From Aphelocoma coerulescens (Eukaryota > Chordata > Aves > Passeriformes > Corvidae), in NCBI RefSeq assembly GCF_041296385.1, contig NW_027184085.1, positions 57,508,109 to 57,572,108 of the forward strand: a stretch of DNA of 64,000 nt, in the 5' to 3' direction. Every line of letters begins with the position of its first letter. The first letter of the stretch is position 1. Made by a program: the position numbers and the translations under genes. The notes under the pieces were generated by a model. It ran no database searches, was not told the origin of the DNA, and worked only from the letters and a program-made list of their open reading frames with translations. Of this stretch, positions 21,000 to 33,523 are shown one piece after another.

Positions 21000-23900
21000 C
21001 GTGGGAACCCTTTCTTAAACTGGCTGCATCCCAGCTCAGTGGGGAACTCAGAAGTGCTTGGATGGCTCTACTAGTATTGAAGATTGTCTCCTTTTGCTCT
21101 TGTAAACCCATTATAAGGTATTATTGTTTAACAGCATCCCAAGTGCCTGGGAGTAAATGTTGCAAAGACTGGGGGCATACACAACACTTTTCTTACCTTG
21201 TTTGCCTTTGCTTTCTGTGTCTGTATCCAGGACTCCTAGTACTCTATAGTCTTTTTTCTTTTTTTCATCAGAGAGAATCCTAAATCATTCTCCTACCCTT
21301 TGATTTGTAAAAGTACTACAGCGGTGAATATTTTGCTTTCATTTCATTTATGAGGAAAAATTCTTGGTCTGCATTTTGCTCTATGAATTTTTTTACCTCA
21401 AAGCAAGAGGTCAGGCAAGCACATGTAAAACATATTGTTGCTCTATAAAACACAAAGAGAAAAGAGTAACAAACGGAGAAGATCTGATTAACTAAAATTA
21501 AATAATGCATTGCTTTCCGGGGAAAATAGCAGTGAGCACTGTCTGAATATCAATTAGGAGAAATAAAGCAAAAATAAAAAATTACAGTATAGCTGGAACA
21601 AAGGGATATTTGCCACAGGAGTACTCAGAGTCTACTGAATGAATATACATTCCAATCCTCAGCAACTAGGTGCACTAAGACTTAGTGACTTTCTGCGGGT
21701 AAATCCATTAACAAAAAAAATCCATGCTTACTACCTACAGCATATTTTTTTATTAGAATAGATCTCTTAACTGTCCCATCTGTGCAATGTGTGCTATGGA
21801 TTAAAAAAAGGCAGTGCATTCATGCTGGTTTATGGCACATGGCTTGAAAGCAGCGCATTTGTCATGTCACTAGATGGTCACCTGCCAAAATTTGCCCACA
21901 TCATCTTATCTGCTTGTGTGTCAACAATACACTTATCCTGGTTGTCTAGAGTTCAGTGAAGTCAGTCAAGTTTCCAGGGAGTATGGCACAGTTTGTATGC
22001 TATGAGAAGACTGAAAGGGAATTTGGGTGCAGTGGAAGGAGGTGAATGTTTAATTTAAAACTTTTTAAGATATTCAAGCCTCCAAGCCTTTTAATGTCAA
22101 CAAAATACCCTAATTACTTAAACAAAAGGACCTGCAGATAAGAGAAGAACTCAGTCACTGGGCAGCATCTAAACATGGAGCTGCCTAATAAGGTTAATAC
22201 TTTTATATGTGTTCCATCTTACTCTGCATAAATATCTTATATGTGGTAATGTTGTTTGTCACAAAACTAATGAACCTGTTAAAACTCAGGAAAACCGTGT
22301 GGTACATGGAATTGCACAGACATATTTAGTAAGGCCTGTACATTCCAATAATGAGAAACTCAGGCTGATGCACTAAAATGTTCCTGAAATGCTATCTGAA
22401 AAAAATCTCAACATTGTTTTTCTGCTGGACCAGGCTGATAAATGCCATGATGCATCATGCAAGGACAAGCAGTATTTGGAACATCTCTGGGAGAAGTCCT
22501 GGTGGTCTCTCCTTCCACTCTGGGCAAACACAGGCAAGGTCTGCAAGGTGCCTATGGTGTCTGGAGACCACCGACATGCTGGATAGTGCTCTGGACAGAT
22601 TCAGCAGAGAGCAGTTGAGTTGGGTCAGTATAAACACCTGCACTCTGTCTGACCTGCTAACTTCTGAAGAGGAATTTCTCCTAATTGGTTTGTATAAGGA
22701 AAACTAATGCTAGGCGAGGGGGGGGGGAAGCACATATTGGTCAGATAGAGGGTAAGAACCTCAGTTTGACCCAGCTGTGTCTTGTCTGTGACAAAGAAAA
22801 GTGAAATGAATTGCAAGGTCATTGCACCCGGCCTGTATCAGACTGTCTTTCATGCTCAATAAATGATGTGTGATTACAGCAAGCAGCTACCTCTGAGGGA
22901 GTATATTTTGGCAAAGCCTCTCCCCTCTCTCTTCAACACTGGTACTATGGCTTTGTGCCATGGTATCCTCCTACCTGTCAAAATACTTCAGTCTGAATGC
23001 ACTGACTGCTACCGAGTGAGGAGTAACCCTGGTGTAAGGCAGCCACCGCAGGAATGCTCACAGTGGTGAAGTCGCTGGGCAGAGAGGTGGCTCCACCCAT
23101 TCTCACAGGGGTCGTTCTGATATCTTTAGGATGTCCTTCTCAAACACAGGGAGTGGTGGTTTAGGAACTAACAGGTTATTTTGTCCAGGTCTCTGGTTCA
23201 TGGAGAATGCAGCAAAGTGATTGTCTTTTACCTTTTTTTCCATTTTTCCCTCTCCAAAATCACTCAGTCAAGGTGTGGAGGGCATTGTTTGTTTGTTTTG
23301 GCTCTCTTCTTTTTGGTTATGTTTTAGTTTGGGTTTTTTTCATAGGAGGGTGATTTTTTGTTATTTTTGGTTTGGGTTTTTTGTACCTAAGGGTTCTTTT
23401 TTCTCACTGCTTTCCCTCAAAAGCTCAACACTTAAATTTGTTTCTTTTACGGGTAAACTGAAGACAGATTTTGTTTGCTTTCGTTTATTAAACCTCTCTT
23501 GTTAAAAATGACTGATGATTGTTTATCCTTTCTTCTGTGCTTTGAACAGATATCAAATCCCAGACTTTGAGAAAGGAATATAGAAGGATCATGGATTTAT
23601 CATCATTCATCATACACTTCATTGTGCATGTGTGTGCCTGCACTGCAAACTGAGACTGCAGATAAATTCATTTGTCTCTTTGCAGTGAGCTGTAATTAGA
23701 ATTCTGACTGGCTGGAAAGTGACTATTCATTACACTGCAACTACAGACCTAGATTAACTTTTTCTGGAGGCTCTTCAAAAACACCGTTTGGACTTTCTGG
23801 CATGCACTGAATAATAATGACAGAGTGCAATAGCTTCTTGATATTTTGTAACACAATAGCAAATATGAGCCCATGTCATCCACTGGGAGCCCACTGCGTT

Positions 23901-25820
23901 AGGTCATACATAAAAACCATTTGTTTTGGCTCCATCTAAAAGGTCTTACAGTCAAGTGAGCAAGACTAAGCCTGAGAAAACATGTCTCCTTTGCAGCAGA
24001 TGTCTTTATTGCTCCAGCCCAGTGCAGACAGCTTCCTAAAGGCACAGGCAGAGTGCCTCAGTATAAGCAGCATCTTGCAGCAGAGAGCCAGTGGAGTAAC
24101 CCTGGTGTTGGCCTCTGTTTGGTTGATGGCACACAAGGATGGCCATTGTTAGTGCCCACAATCTTTGACTACCATCTTCATCCCTTAGAGCTGCTAAAAG
24201 CTAAGTCAGCCTCAGAAAATATCAGAAAAGAAGACAGTTAAATACCTGATCCAAAATGCCAAAATGAGGCTACCAGCTCGTTTGAAACACAAAGGTGTTC
24301 TTCAGACATAGTCAAGGATTTAGAACTGACTATCTAGTCCTTGAAATAACATGGGTAACCTTCCAAGCCTGTTCTGTACTTAGCAGATGCAAATTTCTAT
24401 TCCCTTGCCTGCAAACATCTTGAAGCGGGAATTCTTCTAGGTCAATGAATTACTTAGCAGCCTTTAATTTGAGGTGTATTTTTCCCTGTAACAATATCAA
24501 ATTCTTACCTTTTAGGCTGGAATATGCTGTTTTCTTAGGAGTAGTCAACTTTTCTTTAAAAGTTGAACAAAATCATGCTTTTTAAGACAAATAAAATAAA
24601 ATTTCATGTCTGCTGCTAAAGAAAAACAAAACCAGGGGATTGTTCTTTCTTACCATTTTTAATACTGAAGCTTAAAAAGTCAGAAAATGTACATCTGGAT
24701 TAGGAATGTCTTTGAAATTCCAGTAGTCACTTTCAATGCTCAGATAAGATTCTGTTTTGATCAATAGGGTTGTCATATTGAACAATTCTGTGTACATGTG
24801 AAACACAGCTGCTAGGGACTGTTATTTAATTCTGTTTTTCTAGTGGTGCTTGTTTGTATAGATACATTGAATGAGTTTTGAATCACATTAAAAATTAATA
24901 CAGGGAAGTTTTGGTTCTCAATGTGTAAGAACTTTTGTCTGTGTGTGAATGACTGAAGGGAGGTAAAGAATAAATCAGGATTTTTAACAGAATGGAAGAT
25001 GGAGAGTGGTGCTACAATACCTCAAACAAAGAAGCAGGTTTAATGAAGTCTCATCTTTCTCAGAGCTAACCCTTTACCCTTTTTTTTGGCCAGGAATTCT
25101 GTATACTGCACCACTGGGGCCTTGACACCATCCAGATTTTTTCTGAAGTCACTAAGTCCTTTAGAAATATAGATTTTTAATGTTTCTGTTACTGTTTAAA
25201 TGTTTCACATATACCAGGTCTACTGTACTATTTTGTCAGCCTGTTCCATTTGTTTATATTGCCTATTGTTTCCTGTCCTGAACTGTAAATGTCTTAAGGC
25301 ATGCCCCTCTGTTCTGTACCCATCAAGGACCAAAAGAGACGTGAGTTGTTACCTATGACTGGGCACCCAAAGTACTAAAGGTACCTATATGGAGGATTTG
25401 CTGGGACCCATAGAGAAGAGACCTGGTTGTTACAGAAGCTGCTATCAGAAGGACTTCTGTACTACACTGTGGGAATGACTCCTTCCATTCTGAAAATTCT
25501 TGAAAGGATAATCAAAACCAATTTGCCACCAACTTTAAAACTTGAAAAGAAAAGCTTGAAACCCTGCATGAAAACTTGAACAGGTGCTGTGATTTCTACT
25601 GGAGAAGAAGAACGTACCATGCTATACTTGCACTTTGATCGCGTGTTAAGATAAAAACAGTTTACTGAACTAAAATACTATATAATACTAATATTAATGA
25701 TAGTAGTAGTAATAGTAGTAAAGAACAGGAAAGAGAAAGAGGAGTAAAACTCAAGAGAAAGAAGTGATGTACAATAAAATGCTCATCACCTTCTGACTGA
25801 TGCCCAGACTGTCCCTGAGC
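21000..25820. other. Intergenic, no gene seen
   Basis: Mostly unique AT-rich DNA. It contains a G10 run at 22719-22728, a T/G-rich simple tract at about 23285-23395 and TAG-type triplet runs near 25697-25720. The ORFs at 22378-22707 and 24053-24241 are short and unrecognised. No interspersed repeat is clear. Confidence 0.5.
23285..23395. repeat. T/G-rich low-complexity tract
   Basis: Runs of TTTG, TTTGG and T5-T7 through about 110 bases. It is the complementary pattern of the A/C-rich tracts found elsewhere in the window. The phenylalanine-rich 94-codon ORF across it is an artefact. Confidence 0.6.
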
Positions 25821-26075
25821 CATAGAATTGCAGAATCAGCTAGGTTGGAAAAGACGTTGGAGATAATCAAGTCCAACCTATGACCTAACACTCCCTTATC
25901 AACAAAACCATGGCACTGAGTGCCGCATCCACTCTTCTTTTAAACACCTCTAGGGACAGTGACTCCACCACCTCCCTGGGCAGCCCATTACAGTACTTAA
26001 CTATACTTTCTGTAGAGAATTTTATTCTAAAGTCTAGCCTAAACTTCCCCTGGCAGAGTTTAAGACTGCTGAGCT
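25821..26075 (-). mobile_element. CR1 LINE 3' end
   Basis: On the plus strand the copy starts CATAGAATTGCAGAATCAGC and TAGGTTGGAAAAGACGTTGG. It continues with AAACCATGGCACTGAGTGCC, the CACCTCTAGGGACAGTGACT block, ACCTCCCTGGGCAGCCCATT, and the GTCTAGCCTAAACTTCCCCTGGC block. This is a standard CR1 3' untranslated region in reverse, moderately diverged. The 111-codon ORF 25910-26245 is only this repeat and the one next to it read through. Confidence 0.9.
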
Positions 26076-26372
26076 TAAATACAGCAGCTCCTGGCCAATT
26101 CTCCCCAGTTTATATACTGGACATAACATTCTGTGGTATGGAATATCCTTTTGGCCAGTTCAGATCAGCTGTCCTGGTTATGCTTTCTTGCAGCTTCTTA
26201 TGCACCAGCTCAGTGCCAAAGCAGGGAACACTGAAAAGTCCTTAATTTAGGGTAAGCCCTACTTACCAACGACATTATTAACTCTATTCTCATGCTAAAT
26301 CCAAAACACAGCACTGTACCAGCTACTAGGAAGAAAATTAACTTAATCCAAGCCAAAACAAGGACACACTCC
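26076..26372 (+). mobile_element. ERV LTR-like repeat (probably ERVL class), degraded
   Basis: The sequence directly after the CR1 carries blocks that I recognise as a common avian dispersed LTR-type repeat: TTTATATACTGGACATAAC (TATA-like), GGTATGGAATATCCTTTTGG, CAGCTGTCCTGGTTATGCTT, CAAAACACAGCACTGTACCA and GCTACTAGGAAGAAAATTAA. Class assignment is from memory of avian repeats. Ends and target-site duplications were not resolved. No coding sequence is attached. Confidence 0.55.
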
Positions 26373-29139
26373 TTGGTGGTGCAATGTACATGCATGCCTC
26401 CCAGATGACTAAGTGACCTTAAAAGAACTGCTGGTTTCAAGGGGTTCTCAGTAAATCCATTTATGATTAAAAAATTACAAAACTCACTCAAGCAGGAAAT
26501 TCAGTGTTAAATATGACACAAATGGAGCAAGTGATTCCTCTCACACTACTGATGTAAGGAATCTCCGTCAGTGATTCATTCTTGTCATAGAATAATAGCA
26601 ATTAGGCTTAAATTTTATTTATAGATGACAGAGATAGGTGGAATTAAAATAACTTCATTTCCTTTGTTGTAGTAGGACAAACAGCAAAATCTAGATGTTC
26701 AAAGTTTAGTAGCATTACAGCTTTTTCCCTGCGCCTAATCAGAATGAGTTCATTCTTAATTTAGCTGTTTTTAATGACTTGCTCTGTAGCTGGACTTCAC
26801 ATGTGACATCAGATAATATTACTTTGTGCCGACACTGCAGTAGAGGTTCATTCCTGTCCCTCAGGGACAACACTAGCTGTGCAGCTGCAACATAAGCTCA
26901 TTCCCAGTCCCATGAGGTATGCTTATCTGATAAATCACTGTATGTGGCAGTGGTTTAAACTAAGACCCTTGCACTGAAGCAGGGTCCTTACATTAAGATA
27001 GTAAGACACTGTTCAGGGAGAGCTCAGGGAGCCCTTTTTGCCACTGCTGAACTGCCAGGTGCCTGTGCAAGGGATTGCAGCCTGCTGGAGGTTAGCCAGC
27101 CCCAACCTGTTTGCATTCTCACAGTCAGAGATGTAGGCTCGTTTAACAAACAGCTCTAATCTTAGCCCTTCTGAACAGCTTTATTCCAGCTTAACTACAG
27201 CTTGCACACATGCAGTGGATGTTCAATACCAGACCACACTGACCAGCTGTACCCTTAGCAGATCAAGTAACCAACATTACTTTAAATAAACTTTCTATGT
27301 CATGGAGTTGGTACTGCTGTTTAAAATTTACAGTGAATATGCCCTTCTTATTACTATTTCAATTCAGCAGTCCCAGAGCAATCTTTTTACATTCAGGTAG
27401 AAATGTTATATAGACTTTACCAAACAGAAAATTGAATCAATTCACTCCATAGTTGATTAAAGCTATTTATTTGTTCAGTGTGTTTTATTGTGTATCAAAT
27501 TATCCTCACCTTATCAACATAAGAACGAATTCTGGAGAAGGCACATATAACATGAAGTGCTTTGGGGTAGCACACAAAATATGACATGAATGTGAAAAAC
27601 AGCTTTGTCACCTTTGCATTTTTCCAAAGAGAGTTTCTCATTCCCATGAAACTTTGCAAGGGTTGTAGGAAGTTCCTTAGATATTGAATATTCTATCCAT
27701 AAATGGCCACAAGTAAGCATGAAAAAGTAGATCTGAACAATGAACTGGCTTTGGATTCAATATGCAGTTTGAATACACTGAGACCTTAAATTTGTTTGCT
27801 GCTTCAAGACAAGCTTGTGTTGAAAGACAAGATATAGCTTGCTTTAGATCTAAACATGTGGGACTTTGCTGAGCACTATGTATTTGATTTTGGAAGACTT
27901 AGCACATTTAGTTCTTTGAAATACCAACTGATCCAAAAGAAAAAGATAAGATTTCAAGGCCAGATGTTAAAGTTGTGACATATTAAGCATGAATAAATTA
28001 ATGCATGTAGACTGAACCTAGGCATTAAAATTATTCCAGTTGCCAATTAAGTCAAGAATTCTTATCCAATCTTTCACAACTCAAATTTTGAAAATCCTAA
28101 AGTTCTTCCTACCCCTGACTTTCACAGCCCAAAATGTTTTTTACCTAATTTAAATAGTAATCTATTTTTCAAAGACACTATTCTCTTCAGGTACAATTAC
28201 AAAATCAAATGAAGGTATGGCTGTAATACGTGGTAGTTTTTCCACACCAACCTTATAGAACAAACACTGATAACAATAGCAGTCATTGCATCATGGCAGT
28301 CTTAGTGTGTGCTATCAGAAAAGAAGCTCTCCAGGGACCCTTAGTTAAATTAAAAGCAGTATACTAGGAAATGGTACAGCTGCACTTTAATAGGCAGGCA
28401 TATCTTTCCTTTCTCATCAAAACCACCAAGAAGGTTAGGAGCACAAATCTTTATTGACCACCAGTAAAATTTGTTATACTAACTCATTGAGGCACTTCAT
28501 AAGTCTTCCTCTAACTTATCTTTGCAGCTTATACATACCACAAATATTGTTCTTCTGTCCATCTATCAATCAATCAGCAAATGAGATTGTTTGAGCTAAT
28601 GGTGAACTAATGATATTCTAATGGTTCTCTCTGAAAGAATACAGCATGCTTCAGCTTTGTAAAAATAATCGTTCTCCTCTTGCTCTGAATTCGATAAGTA
28701 GGCAAAACATACCACATGCTATCATGCTCTAAGAAAATACCATCAACTACTTCTGTACTGATAGGGGTGGTTGTTAGCAAGAATCTTCTGCAATCATCTT
28801 CCTTGCTGCATTTTATTCTGCTGCTATAAGAGCCAGTAAATAAGTGTGTGACATTAACAGCAGTCCAGCAGTTAACGTGGATCTCTGCTGTTACACATTA
28901 TAGCCCATAGCCATTATTTTTTAATCTGTGGGGAGTTTGGATCTGTATGTATGTATGTATGTATACTGCATTAAGTTCACAATAACTTCTCTAAGCCAGC
29001 CCCATATGCCTTCTTTTACTTATATATTCTTTATGGTCCTGAGTTCTGTTTTGTGCTGGTTCAAGATATAATAATAATATGTTAATTTCTCTTCCTTCTG
29101 AAGACTTGCAACAGCTTTCAAAGCCTGACATAAAAGCAT
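26373..29139. other. Intergenic, no gene seen
   Basis: Unique AT-rich DNA. The only simple sequence I note is a (TGTA)n run at 28944-28965. The ORFs are short and unrecognised. Confidence 0.5.
28944..28965. repeat. (TGTA)n microsatellite
   Basis: Five uninterrupted tetranucleotide copies (TGTATGTATGTA...), suitable as a length-variable marker. Confidence 0.8.
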
Positions 29140-29270
29140 TTATTTTAAAAACAGATACTGCTGATCTAAGGTCCAGAGAGGTTGAGTGACATACCTATAG
29201 GAATCCTCTGTTGCAAAGGAATTGTAATGCAGAAACTCATGACAAAACTAGTATTTGGATCCTTAAAAAA
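29140..29270 (-). mobile_element. MIR-like ancient tRNA-derived SINE fragment
   Basis: The plus strand reads AAAACAGATACTGCTGATCT, then AAGGTCCAGAGAGGTTGAGT, GACATACC, and later AAAGGAATTGTAATGCAGAA. This matches the reversed 3' half of amniote MIR elements (conserved core ACAGATGAGG...CCAGAGAGGTTAAGTGACTTGCC). It is a very old insertion, predating birds. The remaining head is not recognisable. Confidence 0.5.
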
Positions 29271-29439
29271 TATCTCTAGGTATAATGCATAGGCTGCAGA
29301 CATGCAGAACAATTCTTAGAGGAGCCAGCAAGTAACATTTTAGGCTACACACCTAAATGAAATAGGATTTCACATTCCATTTAAGACCTGATGGTTTTGT
29401 CTAGAACATGAAGAAAAATCAATCTGAATTAACTTTTAA

Positions 29440-29655
29440 AATAGATTGGCTAAACCACTTTAAATTTCTGTGTAGCCAGCTCTCATTTAGAATGTATTAA
29501 TTTACTTTGGAAGTAAATGTAGTTAAATTGAATTAGGGCCACTTTAATTTTGAATGAGAATGTGCACATAATGCAGTTAAAGTAATCACAACTTTAAATT
29601 CACACCTTTAGTTAATTTGTATTAGTTTTCTCGAGTGTTCCTAGACATATAAACT
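29440..29655. mobile_element. Possible ancient DNA-transposon (MITE-like) remnant
   Basis: TAAACCACTTTAAATTTCTG TGTAGCCAG stands at one end and TTAGTTTTCTCGAGTGTTCCTAGACA at the other. Between them is AT-rich sequence with TTAAAT/ATTTAA-rich symmetrical words (TTAATTTACTTTGG, AAGTAAATGTAGTTAAATTG). The flavour is that of sauropsid hAT-type MITEs whose ends read '...GTGTAGACA'. No clean terminal inverted repeats or 8-bp duplication could be set, so the call is tentative. It could instead be a conserved noncoding element. Confidence 0.3.
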
Positions 29656-32414
29656 CTAAATCTCACTGAAGTCAATAAACATTTCTTCATATGTGCATTG
29701 TTATGCATCCAGATAAAACAGAGCAAGCAAGATAGCCTAAAGGAACATGTCCTGACAGCCAATAGTGCTGCAGACACTGGGTGAAGGTAGAGTTTCCTAT
29801 CTAGTAAAAGCCATGGTGAAAGCAACTGTGTCTTCTGAGCAGTATGATCCGGTACCTGAATGCTGAAAACATTTAAAATCGTCCACTGTCAACATTTCAT
29901 TATAGTTGTGATAGCCAAATTTTTGATAGGGAAATAGTGTTATCAAAATTGACTGCAGTGGGTTGCTCCCCCTTGTCAGGCGAAATCACCTATGACAACT
30001 GAGAGGCATTTAATGAACCGTGGGTGGTGATTGCACATGCCAAATTTCCTGCTTTCCCTGTAAACTGCAAGTCTTAATGACCTGGTTTGCTGTAAACCTG
30101 ATGGCCACCCGCTGCCAGCTGTGTCTGCACTATGTACAGCTTGCTTGTTTCAGGAGCTGCAAATGGAAGAGCCTGAAAGAGCATTTATTTGAGCTATTGA
30201 AAAAACAGTGGGAGATGTGAAGGAAGAAGACAGGAGTAATACAGTCTCTAATAGGCCCCATCTTTACTTTTACAGTGCAGATTAAACTTACACGACAATA
30301 ATCCATGTGCTAAGTGAACTCCAGGATTTCTGCCCAGAATCTCTGTTCAGAGGTAACAAAATGCAATGGCTGCATGACTGAGAAATGCCAAGGTATGAAC
30401 ATGAAGCAAATCACTTGGCTGTCACTGCATATGGATAACAGACTGTTCTGAGAATTGAGAGAAACCAGATGTCTGGCCATCAGAGCTTGGTTGGTTGAAA
30501 TCTGCTTTTATGCATGCAAATTGAAAATACTGTAACACTGTGAATCTAAAATTTAAAAATTAAAACAGGGTGGCGTACAGTGACTTTAACTATCTTTGCT
30601 ATTTCAATAAGAGGAAAAGTTTCAAAATACTGTTAAAGAAAAATTATGGAGTTGCAAACACTACTGTCACAGATTTTTGAAAGAAGAAGCTGAAGGTATA
30701 GGCAATTCTAATTAAAATATTTTTAGCAGAGCTAATCTGCTTCATTTTGGCATCACCTTACTTTTAATGGTTGTAATTTTAAAAAGTTGTACGGAAATTG
30801 TCAAACTAAACACTTCTTTCCAACAGATGCGTCAGATGAAGAGAGATTTTTTAAACTATATTAGCTTCTGTCTTAATCTTGCATAATATGAAACACAAAT
30901 CCTAACCTCTATATTTTTAACACATACAAACCACCTGACAATTTCAACTTAACATGAAACTGTGCACCTAAAGTTAAATGAAAATTTATAGCAGGTTACT
31001 TTATTAATAAAACATAACATGCTAAATCCACATTTAAATATAAAAGTTTTCTTTTAGAAGAGCAACATTATTATATTTGTTAATAAAAAATCAAAATGTT
31101 TGGTATACATGGGCCTATGGATAATTTGTTTTAAGTACATCAAGCTTGCTCATACAGATAATTTATTAGTGAAAGAAAATATAGCTGATAGAAAATAGAG
31201 TGTACATGTATAATGCAATGCATGACTATGTTTACAATGCAATGCAATGATCACTTTTTTTGCACTTCTTGTCAAATTTTTCAATTTCCATTAAGGTGAG
31301 GTGTCATTTTAATTATGCGTGGATACTAATAAATTTCAAGCCAATAATAAATTTCTCTCAGCAGCAAGAAACAGATTAGGGACATATACTGCTGGCAGCT
31401 TGCTCTTGTTGAGCGCTTCACATCTGTGATCCTATTTTATAGATTGAGCCTGGTTAAAAGTGTCTAATAAGTCATCAGAAGTTTTGTGTGGATAGGAGTA
31501 TGAGCTCCAGACAGCACTAAGCCCATGGCATCCTTTCACAGGTGTGCCTCCCACTCTCTTCCATGAAAGCTGGCCAGTAGAATCGATCTTCCTAGGTTTC
31601 AGTTCAGCAGTGGAAATGAAATACATTATTATAAAGATTTCCCCTGATTTGACTAAATGTTGTTTATACCAGCCTCTTCTTGTGAGCAGTTTATCAAAAC
31701 AAAATGCTCAGCAATCTTTTAACTCAAAAGCTGCATCTCAAGCTTGAGGAAACTTCATGTACTCCAGGGCAAATCATAATGAAAATTGTAGGTTTAGAAC
31801 CATCATTTTAATGGCAAAATACTTATTTTATCCTTCCCCATTTCATTTAAGCCATGGGCTTTCTCTTATGATTATTTATGGTTATCATTTTGGCTGCTCT
31901 GAGCAGCAGTGTCTTGGCTTACTTGTCTTCTCTGCTCAGGATGAAAAATGAAGTTTGAAAGAATGTTCATTACCTTCACGGCATGTGTTGACTGCACTGA
32001 TTCTTCATCTGCCAAACTGCATATGCTGGCTTCTGGCTCATCTGGAGACCTCTGGAACTGAAAGTAATTGATCAAATTAATTCTAATATAATCCCACGCA
32101 GACACTGCTACCAGTGCAGCTTGTTAACCTTATATGCAAACTGTTTATTTAAACTATCTGGATGACATAATGAAAACTACTTTCAATACATCAGAAAAGT
32201 ATGAAATGAAAGCCCATTTTAACATTTTTTCAAAGATATTACTTGTTTTATGCTACATTTTCTCTAAAAAACAGCATTTGGAACCTCAGTGTTTACAGAA
32301 TTAATTTCAATCCAGTTTGCCCTACCTCACGAGTAATTGGATTTTCCCCTACTCTTTAAAAAACTAACCACAACTTTCAAATGATCAAGTTCATCACAGT
32401 AGCTTTGTACACAG
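29656..32414. other. Intergenic, no gene seen
   Basis: Unique AT-rich DNA with no recognisable gene. A cluster of ATGCA/CAATG words lies at 31212-31249. Nothing else is supported. Confidence 0.5.
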
Positions 32415-32970
32415 TGTCAAGTAGTGTGGGGTATTCCCAGCCACTGCCCTGCAGGGATGTCTACTGAGATAAGGAGATTGAGCAATCACCCAGCAGGACT
32501 CCCTGGAAAGGCAACCATTTCTTTGGTCATGGCGAGGAAAGGCAGACCCACAGTCCTTTGGGAGACACTGTGCAGATCATTCTGTAACCCACTGGTCTGT
32601 CCCAGACCCTCAGTAATCCACTGGTCCCCTACTGATCCCCTGTATCCCTATAAAGGCAAGCTCCCTCGGGCCCCTCCAGGAGAGGGCTGCTGTCACTGGC
32701 TCCCCCCTTCGCCGGAGGGGACCCACAATAAAGCTACCTCTGTGCGGAACCAGCCACACGAGCCTCTCATCTCTCTCTCTGGTCTGGTTTGGCAGAGCTG
32801 AGCTGGAATCACGAGCTGACAATCACTAAAGAGATGACAGTCTCTGCAAGGGCCCCTCTGCCAGCAGCTGGGGGAAGACACCGGACCTCGGGAAGGCGAT
32901 TCCTTTCGGGACCATCTCCCCGGACCGGTCATCTCTTCCCGGGTCAGAGCCGCTGATCCACCACCAGCTG
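32415..32970 (+). mobile_element. Solo LTR of an endogenous retrovirus (ERVK-like)
   Basis: A CpG-rich block in AT-rich DNA, with LTR signals in order on the plus strand: TGTCAAGTAG at the left edge, CCCTATAAAGG (TATA) at 32645, ACAATAAAGC (poly-A signal) at 32724, then a C/T- and CpG-rich U5. GCTGACA at 32815-32821 would pair with TGTCA at the left edge and give a 407-bp LTR. Alternatively U5 runs on to about 32970, where a second AATAAA occurs. No target-site duplication was found for either reading, and no gag, pol or env follows, so this is a solo or truncated LTR. Confidence 0.65.
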
Positions 32971-33031
32971 TAATAAAGTAGCAGTTGAAGGATCCTAGCA
33001 GCAGTTTTCTGAACTGTGCACTCCCTTTTAT

Positions 33032-33114
33032 ATCACAGAATCACAGAATTTCCTGGGCTGGAAGACACCTGGAAAATCATTTAGTTTCAACCCTGCTGCC
33101 ACGAGCAAGGTGGT
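33032..33114 (-). mobile_element. CR1 LINE 3' end, interrupted
   Basis: ATCACAGAATCACAGAATTT, then CCTGGGCTGGAAGACACCTG and GAAAATCATTTAGTTTCAAC is a CR1 3' terminus in reverse, with two terminal octamer copies. It breaks off where the LTR at 33115 begins, and I see no continuation of CR1 after that LTR. Confidence 0.8.
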
Positions 33115-33523
33115 TGCCGTAACTTGTTAACCCCCTGATTCTGTGACACCATGTTCCCCCTGTTCCCCGCCCTAGCCTTGGCCACTCCCTCGGACTCTCC
33201 CTATTTGCTCCTGTACCCCAACCCCACCCAGGGACTGCCCCTGGGCCCCTGACAAAACCACCCCACACCCAGACCACGACGTCTCTCTCTCTGCCTCCGA
33301 GGGCGCTGGGACAAGGTGTGATTAAAGCCATCTCAAACCCTCATGGGAGACCCTTCTCTACCTCCTTCATCACCACTGTGTTGTAACACCGCTGGCTGCC
33401 GGAGCCAGATCGCGGGGCTGTCCGAAATGGACTCCGGGATGTGACCGGTCACACGGCCCTAGGAAACCCCGCTGTGCTCTCAGGGAGCTGCAGCCTGCTA
33501 GGCAGAGTCTAGTGGTTACAACA
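33115..33523 (+). mobile_element. Solo LTR of a second endogenous retrovirus family
   Basis: A 409-bp GC-rich block. It begins TGCCGTAAC and ends GTTACAACA, whose reverse complement TGTTGTAAC matches the start at seven of nine bases; the two differences are C/T transitions. It is flanked by GGTGGT on the left (33109-33114) and GATGGT on the right (33524-33529), a 6-bp target duplication with one mismatch, as expected for ERVK-type integration. It carries ATTAAAG (poly-A signal variant) at 33321 and CpG-rich sequence near its 3' end. No internal retroviral sequence is present. Confidence 0.75.

Noticed and set aside
21316..21432. Short minus-strand terminal-exon-like peptide (VKKFIEQNADQEFF...)
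   Set aside because: There is an acceptable acceptor before it, but only 25 codons and no supporting neighbour. Too weak to annotate.
25910..26245. 111-codon plus-strand ORF
   Set aside because: It is an antisense read-through of a CR1 3' end and the adjoining LTR-like repeat.
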